This document shows, one piece after another, positions 18,955 to 27,978 of a DNA stretch of 64,000 bases. The position numbers were made by a program, and so were the translations under genes. The DNA comes from Acidovorax sp. Root219 (GTDB lineage Bacteria > Pseudomonadota > Gammaproteobacteria > Burkholderiales > Burkholderiaceae_C): NCBI RefSeq assembly GCF_001428665.1, contig NZ_LMIJ01000030.1:192877-256876 (forward strand), read 5' to 3'. The notes beneath the pieces are model-generated. The model was given only the letters and a program-made list of their open reading frames with translations. It had not been told where the DNA came from and did no database searches. The stretch's first letter is position 1, and each line of letters begins with the position of its first letter.

Positions 18955-19796
18955 GCAGGGACCCCCGCCTTCGCCGGGTTGAGCACGAAGTCGTACGCGA
19001 GCAGGTAGCTGCCATCGGGCTGCACGGCCCAGTCGCAGACCAGGGACTGGCGCACACCGAACACCGCGTCGGAATCGAGGTAGTCGCTGTCCTGCCGGAA
19101 GACGTGGGTGATCAGCGTCTCGTAGCCCGGCGCCTTCACCATGAAGTGCAGGTGCGCCGGGCGCCAGGGGTGGCGGCCGGTGGCCTGCAGCATGGCGCCC
19201 ACGGGCCCGTCGTGCGGAATGGCGTAGGGCACGGCGACGATGGAGCGAAAGTGGTAGCGGCCCTCGCCGTCGGCACGCAGCTGCCCGCGCGCCTGCGCCT
19301 GCTCCAGCGCCTCGTGCTGCACGTCGTACAGGCCGTCGTCGTCGGACTGCCAGACATCGAGCGTGGCGCCGGCAATGGCCTCGCCCCGCGTGCCACGCAC
19401 CGTGCCGCGCACCTGGCAGGGCGTGCCCTTGGCGCCGTTGGCGATGTCAGCGCCCAGTTCGTACTGCGGCGCGTCCTTCACGTAGAAGGGGCCGAACACC
19501 GTGGCCTCGGTGCAGCCCTCGGGCTTGTGGTTGTTCATGGCCACGGTGAGCATGGACAGGCCCAGCACGTCCGACAGCAGGATGAACTCCTGGCGCTTGT
19601 CGTCGGTGATGTGGCCGCAGCGGGTGAGGAAGGCTATGCCCTTGAACCACTCGTCCTCGGTCAGTTCCACCTCGCGGGCAAAGGCATGCAGGTGCTGCAC
19701 CAGGCTGATGAGAATTTGCTTCAGGCGCGGGTCGGCGGTGCCGGCAAAGCTGGCGATGACCGCCTGGGTGATGTTGTCCTGGTCAAGGTTGCGCAT
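18951..19796 (-). CDS. Intradiol ring-cleavage dioxygenase (hydroxyquinol 1,2-dioxygenase type)
   Basis: Non-haem Fe(III) dioxygenase of 281 residues that opens the ring between adjacent hydroxyls. Iron ligands are Y157 (GLYD), Y191 (PYAIP), H215 and H217 (RPAHLHF). The N-terminal helical dimerisation domain (residues 1-95) is of the catechol/hydroxyquinol dioxygenase type. Pairing with maleylacetate reductase argues for hydroxyquinol, whose cleavage yields maleylacetate directly; a chlorocatechol enzyme would need a cycloisomerase, and none is present. It is the first gene of the minus-strand operon. Confidence 0.87.
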   Translation of the reverse strand: MRNLDQDNITQAVIASFAGTADPRLKQILISLVQHLHAFAREVELTEDEWFKGIAFLTRCGHITDDKRQEFILLSDVLGLSMLTVAMNNHKPEGCTEATVFGPFYVKDAPQYELGADIANGAKGTPCQVRGTVRGTRGEAIAGATLDVWQSDDDGLYDVQHEALEQAQARGQLRADGEGRYHFRSIVAVPYAIPHDGPVGAMLQATGRHPWRPAHLHFMVKAPGYETLITHVFRQDSDYLDSDAVFGVRQSLVCDWAVQPDGSYLLAYDFVLNPAKAGVPA

Positions 19797-19906
19797 GGTT
19801 CCTGTCTCCGCCGTGGTGTTCGCTGGCTGTGAGACCGGACTTTATGATTTCCACAAAACAATATAAACAGGTCAAAATGGAATGAAGATTTCCGTCAAAT
19901 GAAAAT

Positions 19907-20836
19907 ATGGACCGCCTTACCGAGCTGGAGTTGTTCATCAAGGTCGCCGAAGTGGGCAGCATGGGCGGCGCGGCCGAGGCGCTGGGGCTGTCCAACCCCG
20001 CAGCCAGCCGCCACCTGGCATCGCTTGAAGGCCGGCTCAAGGCGCGGCTGGTGGAGCGCAACACCCGGCGGCTGTACCTGACGAGCGAGGGCCAGGAGTT
20101 CTACGAGCGCGCATGCGCCGTGCTCGCCGAGCTGCAGGACGCAGAGACGGCCATCAACTCCAGCACGCTCAAGCCCTCGGGGGTGCTGCGCGTCAGCGCC
20201 TCGCTGTCGTTTTCGATGCAACTGATCGCCCCGCGCCTGGCGCAGTACCACCGGCTGTACCCGCAGGTGCGCGTGCACATCGAGGCGGCCAACCGCTACC
20301 TGGACATGATCGAGAACGGCATCGACGTGGCGATCCGCAACCGCGAGTTCGAGCCCGACAGCAGCATCACCATCCGCAAGCTGGCCTCCACCCGGCGGGT
20401 GCTGTGCGCCTCGCCGGCCTACCTGGCGTCGCACGGCATGCCCCAGTCGCCGAGCGAACTCTCTGCGCACGACTTCCTGATCTATGTGTACGCCAACCAC
20501 GCGCACGAGCTGCGCCTGACCCGCGACGCGGACAGCTGCGTCGTGGCCATCCAGGGCCTGCTCGAATCGAACGATGGCCAGGTGCTGCGCGCCGCGGCGC
20601 TGAGCGGCCTGGGCATCCTGGTGCAGCCGAGCTACATCGTCTACGACGACATCGTGGCCGGGCGGCTGGTGCCCGTGCTCAACGACTGGGACCTGCCGCG
20701 CATCCAGATCAACATCGCCTACCCGAGCCGCAAGCACCTGTCGGCCAAGGTGCGCTCCTTCATCGACTTCATGGCCGACGAGTTCGAGAAGAACGGCTAC
20801 GAGCGCAAGTGGACCAGCTACATGGGGCTGCGCTGA
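19907..20836 (+). CDS. LysR-family regulator divergent from the hydroxyquinol operon
   Basis: LysR protein of 309 residues. The HTH is at about 18-37 (SMGGAAEALGLSNPAASRHL) and the effector domain starts near residue 90. It is transcribed away from the dioxygenase across a 110-bp AT-rich gap (about 19840-19900), much richer in A/T than its surroundings and probably holding both promoters. It is likely the regulator of the hydroxyquinol operon. It belongs to the CrgA-like subgroup by its RVSASLSFSMQLIAPRL start of the second domain. Confidence 0.82.
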   Translation: MDRLTELELFIKVAEVGSMGGAAEALGLSNPAASRHLASLEGRLKARLVERNTRRLYLTSEGQEFYERACAVLAELQDAETAINSSTLKPSGVLRVSASLSFSMQLIAPRLAQYHRLYPQVRVHIEAANRYLDMIENGIDVAIRNREFEPDSSITIRKLASTRRVLCASPAYLASHGMPQSPSELSAHDFLIYVYANHAHELRLTRDADSCVVAIQGLLESNDGQVLRAAALSGLGILVQPSYIVYDDIVAGRLVPVLNDWDLPRIQINIAYPSRKHLSAKVRSFIDFMADEFEKNGYERKWTSYMGLR

Positions 20837-20843
20837 AAACCTG

Positions 20844-21743
20844 TCAAGACAGGTTGCCGAACTGGGAATGGACCCACTCGCGCAGCACCTGCGTGGCCCG
20901 CCGGTCGGCCGCGCGTGGGCTGTAGACCAGGTCGTAGCGGTAGCTGTCCACCGCGAGATCGAAGGGCTGGACCAGCACGCCCGAGCGCAGCTCGTCTGCC
21001 ACCAGCGTCAGGCTGAGCAGGCCCACGCCCTGGCCCGCCACGGTGGCCTGCACGGCATGCATCTCTTCGGTGAACGACAGCCCCGCATCCGATGGCGCGT
21101 CGCCGACCAGCCCTGCCCGCTGCAGCCAGGTGCGCCAGACCGGCGCGAGGGATTCGTCGCGCGGCGCCTGGCCCCACTCGAAATGGACCAACGGCACGGC
21201 ACCCAGGTCGCGCAGCGCCACTGCCGCCAGGGCGGGGGTGCACACGGGGGCAAAGCGGTCCTGGAACAGGGACTCCACCACCATGTCGGCGTAGCGCCCG
21301 CTGCCGTAGCGGATGGCAGCGTCGGCCTCGGTGTCGAGGTCCACCACCCGGTGGCTGGCATCCAGGCGCAGGGCCCAGCCCGGGTGCTGTGCGCTGAACG
21401 AGCCGACGCGCGGCGCCAACACCTTGGCCATGAAGGCCACGGTCGATGACAGCGTGGCCGTCTGTACCTGGCCCTCGGTGCGGCGCACGCGCTCGACCGC
21501 GCGCTCGAAGTTGTCCAGCCCATCGCGCAGCACCGGAAACAGCTGGTGCCCTGCAGCCGTCAGCGACACCTGGCGCGTGCCGCGCTCGAACAGGCGCACG
21601 GCCAGGTGCTCCTCCAGCAGCTTGATCTGGTGGCTTACGGCCGTGGGAGTGACGTGCAGCTCGTCGGCCGCGTCCTTGAAGCTCAACCGCCGCGCGGCGG
21701 CCTCGAACACCCGCATGGCACCCAAGGGGGGAAGTCTGCGCAT
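20844..21743 (-). CDS. LysR-family regulator, GcvA type
   Basis: A 299-residue regulator with the GcvA-like start RRLPPLGAMRVFEAAARRLSF and HTH FKDAADELHVTPTAVSHQI. The EERGTRQVSLT wing and the C-terminal VLREWVHSQ region match that subgroup. It ends 7 bp from the stop of the convergent LysR gene. It is divergent from the RidA/old-yellow-enzyme pair and is the probable regulator of those genes. Confidence 0.82.
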   Translation of the reverse strand: MRRLPPLGAMRVFEAAARRLSFKDAADELHVTPTAVSHQIKLLEEHLAVRLFERGTRQVSLTAAGHQLFPVLRDGLDNFERAVERVRRTEGQVQTATLSSTVAFMAKVLAPRVGSFSAQHPGWALRLDASHRVVDLDTEADAAIRYGSGRYADMVVESLFQDRFAPVCTPALAAVALRDLGAVPLVHFEWGQAPRDESLAPVWRTWLQRAGLVGDAPSDAGLSFTEEMHAVQATVAGQGVGLLSLTLVADELRSGVLVQPFDLAVDSYRYDLVYSPRAADRRATQVLREWVHSQFGNLS

Positions 21744-21882
21744 AGTGACAGTTTAGTTCTACTCATCCGTTGCCTGAGAAATCAACCTTTGTCGAGTGCC
21801 ACTCCTTTGAAGAAACTGGCGGCATGTCATCGCCTTCGGGCGGCACATGACCCAATCCTGTTCATCCATCAAGGAAACCACC

Positions 21883-22281
21883 ATGCCACTCACGCAAGTC
21901 CACACCCAGCCCGACCCCTATGCCCCCTTCCTGCTGTCCCAGGCCATTGCGCTGGGCAACCTGGTCTTCGTCTCGGGCCAGGCGGCCATCGGCGACGATG
22001 GCGCCATCGTCGGCAAGGGCGACTTCGATGCCCAGGCCGAACAGGCCTTCCAAAACCTCGACCGCGTTCTCAAGGCCGCCGGCACGGACCTGCGTCATGT
22101 GGCCAAGGTCACGATCTTCCTGACCTCCATGGCGCACTTTCCGAAGATCGTGGAGCTGCGCCGGAAATGGTTTTCTGCGCCCTACCCGGCCGACACCATC
22201 GTCGAGGTCTCGGGCCTGTATTCGCCCGACGCGATGATCGAGATCGAGGCCATCGCCACCCTCCCTGGAGCGCAGGCATGA
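21883..22281 (+). CDS. RidA/YjgF-family protein
   Basis: A 132-residue Rid protein. Family members hydrolyse reactive enamine/imine intermediates or act in ring-fission pathways. Recognisable stretches are GNLVFVSGQAAIGDDG near residues 25-40 and the late DAMIEIEAIATLP. The start is at MPLTQVHTQP because AAGGAAA precedes it; an earlier in-frame ATG at 21847 has no good RBS. Its stop overlaps the start of the flavin oxidoreductase (ATGA), so the two are made together. Confidence 0.82.
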   Translation: MPLTQVHTQPDPYAPFLLSQAIALGNLVFVSGQAAIGDDGAIVGKGDFDAQAEQAFQNLDRVLKAAGTDLRHVAKVTIFLTSMAHFPKIVELRRKWFSAPYPADTIVEVSGLYSPDAMIEIEAIATLPGAQA

Positions 22282-23384
22282 CGCGCCTGCTGTCGCCCGT
22301 CCGCCTCGGCAGCCTGGAACTGCCCAACCGCCTGGTGGTCGCACCCATGACACGCGTCAGCGCCACGCCAACGGGCGAGGCCACGGAGCGCATGGCGCGC
22401 TACTACGCGCGATTTGCAGAGGGTGGCTTCGGCCTGGTGGTCACCGAAGGCATCTACACCGACCAGGCCTTTGCCCAGGGCTATGCCCACCAGCCGGGGC
22501 TGAGCGACCGCGCGCAGGCCCTGGCCTGGCGCCCCGTGGTGCAGGCCATCCACGCGGCGGGCGGGCGCGTGTTCGCACAGCTCATGCATGCGGGCGCGCT
22601 GTCGCAGTTCAATCGGTTCCGCAGCCACACGGCAGGGCCTTCGGCCGTGCGCCCGCTGGGGCAGCAGATGGCGCTGTACCGCGGCGAAGGCCCCTACGCG
22701 GTGCCCGTGGCGATGAGCGAGGCCGACATCGCCGAGGCCATTGCCGGCTTTCGCCAGGCGGCACGGCTTGCCGTGGAGGTGGCCGGCTTCGACGGCGTGG
22801 AGGTCCACGGCGCCAATGGCTACCTGCTCGACCAGTTCCTCACAGGCCATACCAACACCCGCAGCGATGGCTGGGGCGGCGCCATCGGCCAACGCGTGCG
22901 GCTGGCCTGCGAGGTGGTGCAGGGCGTGAAGCAAGAGCTGGGCACCACCTCGCCGGTCGGGGTGCGCATCTCGCAGGGCAAGGTCAATGACTTCAGCCAC
23001 CGGTGGCCCGAGGCCGAGGCCGGTGCGGCCACCGTGTTCAGCGCCCTCGCGCAGTCGGGCGCGGACTACCTGCACGTCACCGAGTTCGAGGCCTGGCGAC
23101 CGGCCTTCGCCGATGCGGGCGCCAGCCTGGTGCACCTGGCGCGCCGCCATGCGCCGGGTGTCACCCTCATCGCCAACGGCGGTCTGCACGATCCCGCGCG
23201 GGCCGCGAGCGCGCTGGACGATGGCGCCAACCTCGTGGCCCTGGGGCGCGGCGCGCTCGCCAACCCCGACTGGCCGCAGCGCCTGCGCGATGGCCTGGCA
23301 CCGCGCGTGTTCGATCCGGCACTGCTGTCACCGCTGGGCGACATCAAGGCGGCGGAATGCGAGACCGCAGACACAACCGGGTGA
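22278..23384 (+). CDS. Old yellow enzyme-family NADH:flavin oxidoreductase
   Basis: FMN-dependent TIM-barrel reductase of 368 residues acting on activated alkenes. The catalytic pair H177 and N180 lies in VHGANGYLLDQFLTGHTNTR, the N-terminal RLVVAPMTRVSA binds FMN, and the C-terminal LIANGGLHDPARA and LVALGRGALANPDWP bind phosphate. It is coupled to the RidA gene by ATGA. The physiological substrate is unknown. Co-expression with a Rid protein hints at a pathway with enamine or alpha,beta-unsaturated intermediates. Confidence 0.87.
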   Translation: MTRLLSPVRLGSLELPNRLVVAPMTRVSATPTGEATERMARYYARFAEGGFGLVVTEGIYTDQAFAQGYAHQPGLSDRAQALAWRPVVQAIHAAGGRVFAQLMHAGALSQFNRFRSHTAGPSAVRPLGQQMALYRGEGPYAVPVAMSEADIAEAIAGFRQAARLAVEVAGFDGVEVHGANGYLLDQFLTGHTNTRSDGWGGAIGQRVRLACEVVQGVKQELGTTSPVGVRISQGKVNDFSHRWPEAEAGAATVFSALAQSGADYLHVTEFEAWRPAFADAGASLVHLARRHAPGVTLIANGGLHDPARAASALDDGANLVALGRGALANPDWPQRLRDGLAPRVFDPALLSPLGDIKAAECETADTTG

Positions 23385-23402
23385 TCGAAAGGCTGCGCTA
23401 CC

Positions 23403-24398
23403 CTACTCGGCCTTCACCCCGGCGGCCTTGACCACGGATTCCCAGCGGGCCTTTTCCCTGGCGATCAGGGCGCCGAACGCCGGGGCCGTGGCCGGTGTCG
23501 GCTCGGCCCCTTCGCTGCCCAGGCGCTGGGCCACAGCCGGCGCCCCCAGGGCATCGTTGGTGCGCGCGTTGAGCCGCTGCACCACCTCGGTCGGCGTGCG
23601 CGCGGGGGCGACCAGTCCGTACCATTGGTCGGCCTCGAAGCCCTGCGTGCCCGGCACACCGGACTGCCCGACCGTGAGGACCTCGGGCAGTTGCACCAGG
23701 CGCTGGCGGCCCGACACAGCCAGGGGCCGCATCTTGCCGGCCTTGATGTGCGGCAGCAGCGCCGGCACACCGGTGAACAGCATCTGCACCTGGCCCGCGA
23801 GCAGGTCGTTCACCGAGGGTGCCGTGCCCTTGTAGGGCACGTGCAAGGCCTTCAACCCCGTCTGCAGCTTGAGCAGTTCCATCGCCAGGTGGGCCGCACT
23901 GCCATTGCCACCCGACCCATAGGCCAGCCGCTCGGGGTGCGACTGCGAGTAAGCCACCAGCTCGGCCAGGCTGCCGGCCGGCACCGAGGGATGGAGCACC
24001 AGCACGTTGGGCACCCGGGCCACCAGCGCCACGGGCGCGAACGCCTTGAGCGGGTCAAAGCCGAGCTGCGGGTACAGCCAGGGGTTGACCGCCAGCGTGC
24101 CGGTGTGGCCCATGAAGAGGGTGTGGCCGTCGGGCGGCGAGCGCAGGGCACGCTCGGAGCCCAAAGTTCCACCCGCGCCCGGAACGTTCTCCACGATGAC
24201 AGGCTGACCCAGCGACTGACCCAGCTCCAGCCCCACGGCGCGCGCCAGGATGTCGCTGGAGCCCCCGGGCGTGAAGGGCACGATGATGCGCACGGGCCGC
24301 GAGGGAAAGTCGGCCGCCGCATGCGCACGCCGCGCCATGGCGAGCAAGGGCAGACCCAGCAGGGGCAGGAATCGGCGCCGGGGCAGGAAGTCAGCCAT
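23403..24398 (-). CDS. Bug-family periplasmic solute-binding protein
   Basis: Receptor of 331 residues. An arginine-rich signal peptide (PRRRFLPLLGLPLLAMA) is followed by the Bug opening FPSRPVRIIVPFTPGGSSDILAR. It lies 8 bp downstream of a second Bug gene in the same direction, so the pair is an operon. It is convergent with the old yellow enzyme gene (18 bp). The ligand is unknown and no membrane partners are present. Confidence 0.87.
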   Translation of the reverse strand: MADFLPRRRFLPLLGLPLLAMARRAHAAADFPSRPVRIIVPFTPGGSSDILARAVGLELGQSLGQPVIVENVPGAGGTLGSERALRSPPDGHTLFMGHTGTLAVNPWLYPQLGFDPLKAFAPVALVARVPNVLVLHPSVPAGSLAELVAYSQSHPERLAYGSGGNGSAAHLAMELLKLQTGLKALHVPYKGTAPSVNDLLAGQVQMLFTGVPALLPHIKAGKMRPLAVSGRQRLVQLPEVLTVGQSGVPGTQGFEADQWYGLVAPARTPTEVVQRLNARTNDALGAPAVAQRLGSEGAEPTPATAPAFGALIAREKARWESVVKAAGVKAE

Positions 24399-24406
24399 GG
24401 GCTTGT

Positions 24407-25390
24407 TCAGTCCGGCTTGATGCCGGTTTCCTTGACCAGCTTTTCGTAGCGCTGGCGTTCGGAGCGCACCAGGGCGGCAAACTGCGCGCTGCTGCCGGGC
24501 GTGACCTCGCCGCCCACGCCGGTCATGCGCGCCTTGACCTCGGGCTGCCCAAGCGCCTTCTGCACTTCGGCATGCAGTCTGTCGGTGACGGCCTTGGGCG
24601 TGCCCGCAGGCGCGACCAGCCCATACCAGACAGATGCCTCGAAGCCGGGGTAGCCGGACTCGGCAATGGTCGGCGTGTCCGGGAAGATGCTGGTGCGGTT
24701 GGCGCTCAGCGCGGCCAGCACCTTGAGTTTGCCGCTCTTCACATGCGGCAGGGCCTCCAGCGCATTGACTGCGACCAGCGGCACCTGGCCGCCGATGGTG
24801 TCGGTGATGGCTGGTCCGCCGCCGCGGTAGGGCACGTGCTGCAGTTCAATGCCGGCCGCCTTGGCGAACAGCTCTACCGCCATGTGCGGCGTGGCGCCGT
24901 TGCCCGGGCTGGCGAAGGCGATGCCATCGGGCTTGGCCTTGGCCGCCGCGATGAGCTGCGCCACGGTGTTGTACGGCACCGCTGGGTTCGCGGCAATGAC
25001 CACGGGCACCCGGCCCACCTGCGAGATCAGCACCAGGTCCTTTTCGGCATCGAACGGCGCGGGCTGGTACAGCGCCATGTTGGCCGCCAGTGCGTTGGCC
25101 GCGAGCATCAGCGTATAGCCGTCGGGGGCCGCGCTGATCACGGACTTCACTGCGATGTTGGTGCCGGCGCCGGGCTTGTTCTCGATGACGACGGGCTGGC
25201 CCATGCTGATGGACATGGCCTGGCCCACCGTGCGCGCGACGATGTCCACCGCGCCGCCGGCCGGGTAGCCCACCACCAGCTTGATGGGCCTGTCGGGATA
25301 GGCCGGCGCCTGGGCCCAGGCGCCGGGCAGTGCCAGCACGGTGAGCAGGGCCAGCGCCGATCGGCGTGCGAGGGGGAAGGCAAGGCGCAT
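24407..25390 (-). CDS. Bug-family periplasmic solute-binding protein
   Basis: Receptor of 327 residues with a signal peptide (SALALLTVLALPGAWAQA) and the opening YPDRPIKLVVGYPAGGAVDIVAR. The start is at MRLAFPLARR, preceded by AGGAGACC; an upstream in-frame ATG at 25450 would place extra polar residues before the signal peptide. It is the first of two tandem Bug genes. Downstream of the glmS relic, it probably marks the edge of the ancestral chromosome next to glmS. Confidence 0.87.
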   Translation of the reverse strand: MRLAFPLARRSALALLTVLALPGAWAQAPAYPDRPIKLVVGYPAGGAVDIVARTVGQAMSISMGQPVVIENKPGAGTNIAVKSVISAAPDGYTLMLAANALAANMALYQPAPFDAEKDLVLISQVGRVPVVIAANPAVPYNTVAQLIAAAKAKPDGIAFASPGNGATPHMAVELFAKAAGIELQHVPYRGGGPAITDTIGGQVPLVAVNALEALPHVKSGKLKVLAALSANRTSIFPDTPTIAESGYPGFEASVWYGLVAPAGTPKAVTDRLHAEVQKALGQPEVKARMTGVGGEVTPGSSAQFAALVRSERQRYEKLVKETGIKPD

Positions 25391-25529
25391 TTGGTCTCCT
25401 GGTGTGTCGTTGTTCTGTCGTGTCGCGGGCCCCAAGGGCTCTGTCTCCATTTTGAACGGCGGATGCGCCGCCCGCTACGCCAGATGCCGCCTAGCAGATA
25501 GGCCTGTCTTCAATACCGGCACGCCCCTG

Positions 25530-25630
25530 CGATTGCACGCGCGCAGGCCGTGTGGCAGGCCAGCTGTTGCAGCGTTCAACAGCGGGCTCCGCGGGCTGTC
25601 TTGCCTGGGCATGCGTATCGCGTGGATCCA
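25530..25630 (-). pseudogene. Decayed copy of the glmS 3' end
   Basis: About 100 bp reading on the minus strand match the 3' part of the intact glmS (34578-34680) at roughly three bases in four. One frame gives IHAIRMP...SPLL, against IHVIRMP...SPLL in GlmS. After an 8-nt deletion another frame gives LQQLACHTACAR, against [12 protein letters not shown]. It begins directly after the stop of the TPR-GGDEF gene and is in the same orientation as glmS, so the two copies are direct repeats around a ~9-kb segment. The last ~20 codons of glmS are not recognisable. The alignment was done by eye. Confidence 0.7.
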
Positions 25631-25636
25631 CCCACC

Positions 25637-27265
25637 TCATTCCCCCTGCAATCGGTTGCGCCCTTCGCGCTTGGCCGTGTACATCCATTGGTCGGCACGC
25701 CGCAGAAGTTGGGCCGCATCGTCCAGGGGCTGGGCACAGGTCAGCCCCATGCTGACAGTCACATCCCGCCCCGGCACGAACCGGGACCAGTCATGTGCCT
25801 GTACCTGCTGCCTAAGCCGTTCGCACACCAGGGAGGCATCCGCCAATGCCTGCCCCCACAGCAGAATGACGAACTCCTCGCCGCCAATGCGCGCCACGAA
25901 GTCGCCACCCCTCACACCGCTGGTCAGCAACTTGGCGATCTCGCGCAGCACAGCGTCTCCGACGTCGTGGCCCCAGCCATCGTTGATCTGCTTGAAGTGG
26001 TCAATGTCGATGATGGCCAGCGAAAAGCCCTCCGCCTGCCCATGCCGCATCGGCAGAACGGCCATCAGGCGGGCGTCCAGTGCCCGCCGGTTGGCCAGTC
26101 CGGTGAGCGGGTCGAGCAGGGATTTCTGCGTCGCCACATCGGCACGCTCGCGCAGTTCTTCGGCTTCGAGCCGCAATTGCGCGAGTTCCTGCTGGGCGAT
26201 TTCCATCCTCACCTCGCCCAACAGCACGCGCGCCTGGGCGTTCAGGCTGAGTTCACGGTCGCGGCGCACCTGGACCACCATGGACTCCAGTGCCGCCAGT
26301 GCCTGCGCATCGGAGCCAGCGGCCTTGAAGGCACGGTACCTGGATCTCCACCACCACCGGCGGCATCCTTCGTTTCTCTGGGCTGCGGCCGCATCCACCC
26401 GGTGGTCCAGCGCTTCGCAGGCCTCGACCGCGCGCCCGCTGGCCAACAGCCAGTCCGCGTTGAGCAGTTCGTTTTCTGCACGGGCATCCGGGGCCTTCGC
26501 CTCTATGGCGAATGCCCGGTGCCGATCGACTGCGGCGCGCATCTCCTGCAGCCGCCCCAGGGCCTCAAGGGCAAGGCATTCGATCTCGGCGCAGACCATT
26601 TCCCAACGGACATGCCCCCGCGCGAGCGCCGTCGCCCGCTGCACCACGGCCAGGGCTTCGCGCAGATCCGCAGCCTGCGCTTCGGTTGGCGCCAGCGGGC
26701 CCGGCATATGGGCGAGCTTGCGCCCGGACCGGCACAGTGCGCCCGCGAGATTCACGACGGCAGCGAATTGCGCCACCTTGTCACCGTCGCGCTGGGCCTC
26801 TTCATCCGCCTTGTGCAGCAGGGTGATCGCATGCGGATGATCGCCCAGCAGCTCCACCACGCCAGCCAGGCTGGAGAGGCTGCGCGATACCAGCCCGGGC
26901 GCACCCAGCGTGCGCGCCCGCCCCAGCGCTTGCATTGCCTCGGGCAGCGCTTCGTCAGCCCGACCGAGTTGGCACCAGGCCCGGGTCAAGGTGTTGCGCA
27001 GCTTGATCCCGACCCCATGCAGCCCGAGCGCGTCGGCCTCCGCCAGGGCGGCAAAGGCGCTCTCGGCCGCCTTTTCGCTCTCGCCCCGGCGCAGTTGGTG
27101 CTCGGCCAGCCAGGCTGCCGCCAACGCGGCTTCGGGCTGCAGCCCGCACTCCCTGGCGGCTCGCAAGGCACGCACCGCCATCTCGACCCCCACGTCGTGG
27201 GCACCCACGAGACTTGCGGCTTCGCATTCCTTCAGGTCGGCCAGGAGTTGGTCTGTGCGTTCCAT
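25637..27265 (-). CDS. Diguanylate cyclase with TPR-like sensor region
   Basis: A protein of 542 residues. The N-terminal ~350 residues are helical and rich in alanine and leucine with TPR-like repeats. A short coiled coil follows (about 365-395), then a C-terminal GGDEF domain with active-site GGEEF at about 461-465 and an inhibitory RxxD I-site five residues before it. It has no membrane segment or signal peptide, so it is cytoplasmic and probably senses a protein partner. The start is taken at MERTDQLL; an open frame continues 165 bp upstream without family resemblance. It makes the second messenger c-di-GMP. It lies at the edge of the glmS-flanked segment. Confidence 0.82.
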   Translation of the reverse strand: MERTDQLLADLKECEAASLVGAHDVGVEMAVRALRAARECGLQPEAALAAAWLAEHQLRRGESEKAAESAFAALAEADALGLHGVGIKLRNTLTRAWCQLGRADEALPEAMQALGRARTLGAPGLVSRSLSSLAGVVELLGDHPHAITLLHKADEEAQRDGDKVAQFAAVVNLAGALCRSGRKLAHMPGPLAPTEAQAADLREALAVVQRATALARGHVRWEMVCAEIECLALEALGRLQEMRAAVDRHRAFAIEAKAPDARAENELLNADWLLASGRAVEACEALDHRVDAAAAQRNEGCRRWWWRSRYRAFKAAGSDAQALAALESMVVQVRRDRELSLNAQARVLLGEVRMEIAQQELAQLRLEAEELRERADVATQKSLLDPLTGLANRRALDARLMAVLPMRHGQAEGFSLAIIDIDHFKQINDGWGHDVGDAVLREIAKLLTSGVRGGDFVARIGGEEFVILLWGQALADASLVCERLRQQVQAHDWSRFVPGRDVTVSMGLTCAQPLDDAAQLLRRADQWMYTAKREGRNRLQGE

Positions 27266-27978
27266 GGTCTGTGGCGCCAGGTGCTGCGGGGTTGGCTGTT
27301 TCCAGAACGGGGTCCCGTGAATATCGCACAGAGACCGGGCCCCGGCCATTCGCGTTGCAAAAAGCCGCATGGAAGGCTGCCACCGGCGGGGCCAGCTCGC
27401 CGCTGATGGGGGTACTGGGAATCTTATCAATAACAGATGTCGGAATCTCTATAGACAGCCCGAACTTTTGACAATGTGTCAAAACGCCTTGTCGCAAGAC
27501 TGGCCGGGTAACGCCGAAAAACAAAATGTGTCAACGGCGCATCTTGTGCATTCGGGCCCGTTGATAGTCGGCGGTCCGCTCAAGGTGATACCGCTCGCTG
27601 TCTGTGAGTCCAAGCGGCGACAGGCAGCACCAATCGTGGGCCTGCGACATCACCTATGTTTATATGTACCCGCGGCAGCTGGTGTACCTAAATGTTGTGC
27701 CGAATCTGTACTCGCGCAGTGTAGGAAATTGACAATCGCCCCAAGCTTGGAGCATGCGGAAAGAAACAGGCTCTCGGTGAAGGTGTTGGCGCCGCGCATG
27801 GGGGTCAGGGTCAAGCTATCTAGGAGGGACCAGTGAGCTTACCGGGGTTGGGCTGCTGGGCTGGCTGGGAGGTATTTCTTCAGCCTGCCAGGACGGTGCG
27901 GCGGTGTAGATTGCCTTCACCCCGCCGTGAACGGTGTTACCAAAGTGCGACGGCTGACCGCGCAATACCTGCGATGGA
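27266..27978. other. 713-bp region without a recognisable gene
   Basis: This gap between the TPR-GGDEF gene and a LysR gene is noticeably less GC-rich than the surroundings. It contains two direct copies of AATGTGTCAA (27474-27483 and 27526-27535). A frame of 155 codons (27369-27836) is open, but its composition is low in protein character and it resembles nothing I know. It could be the scar of a lost mobile element, or hold the promoter of the TPR-GGDEF gene. No tRNA or RNA gene was seen. Confidence 0.45.

Noticed and set aside
27369-27836. A 155-codon frame in the gene-free gap.
   Set aside because: No RBS, no recognisable domain, and a composition unlike the real genes; recorded as part of the gap instead.
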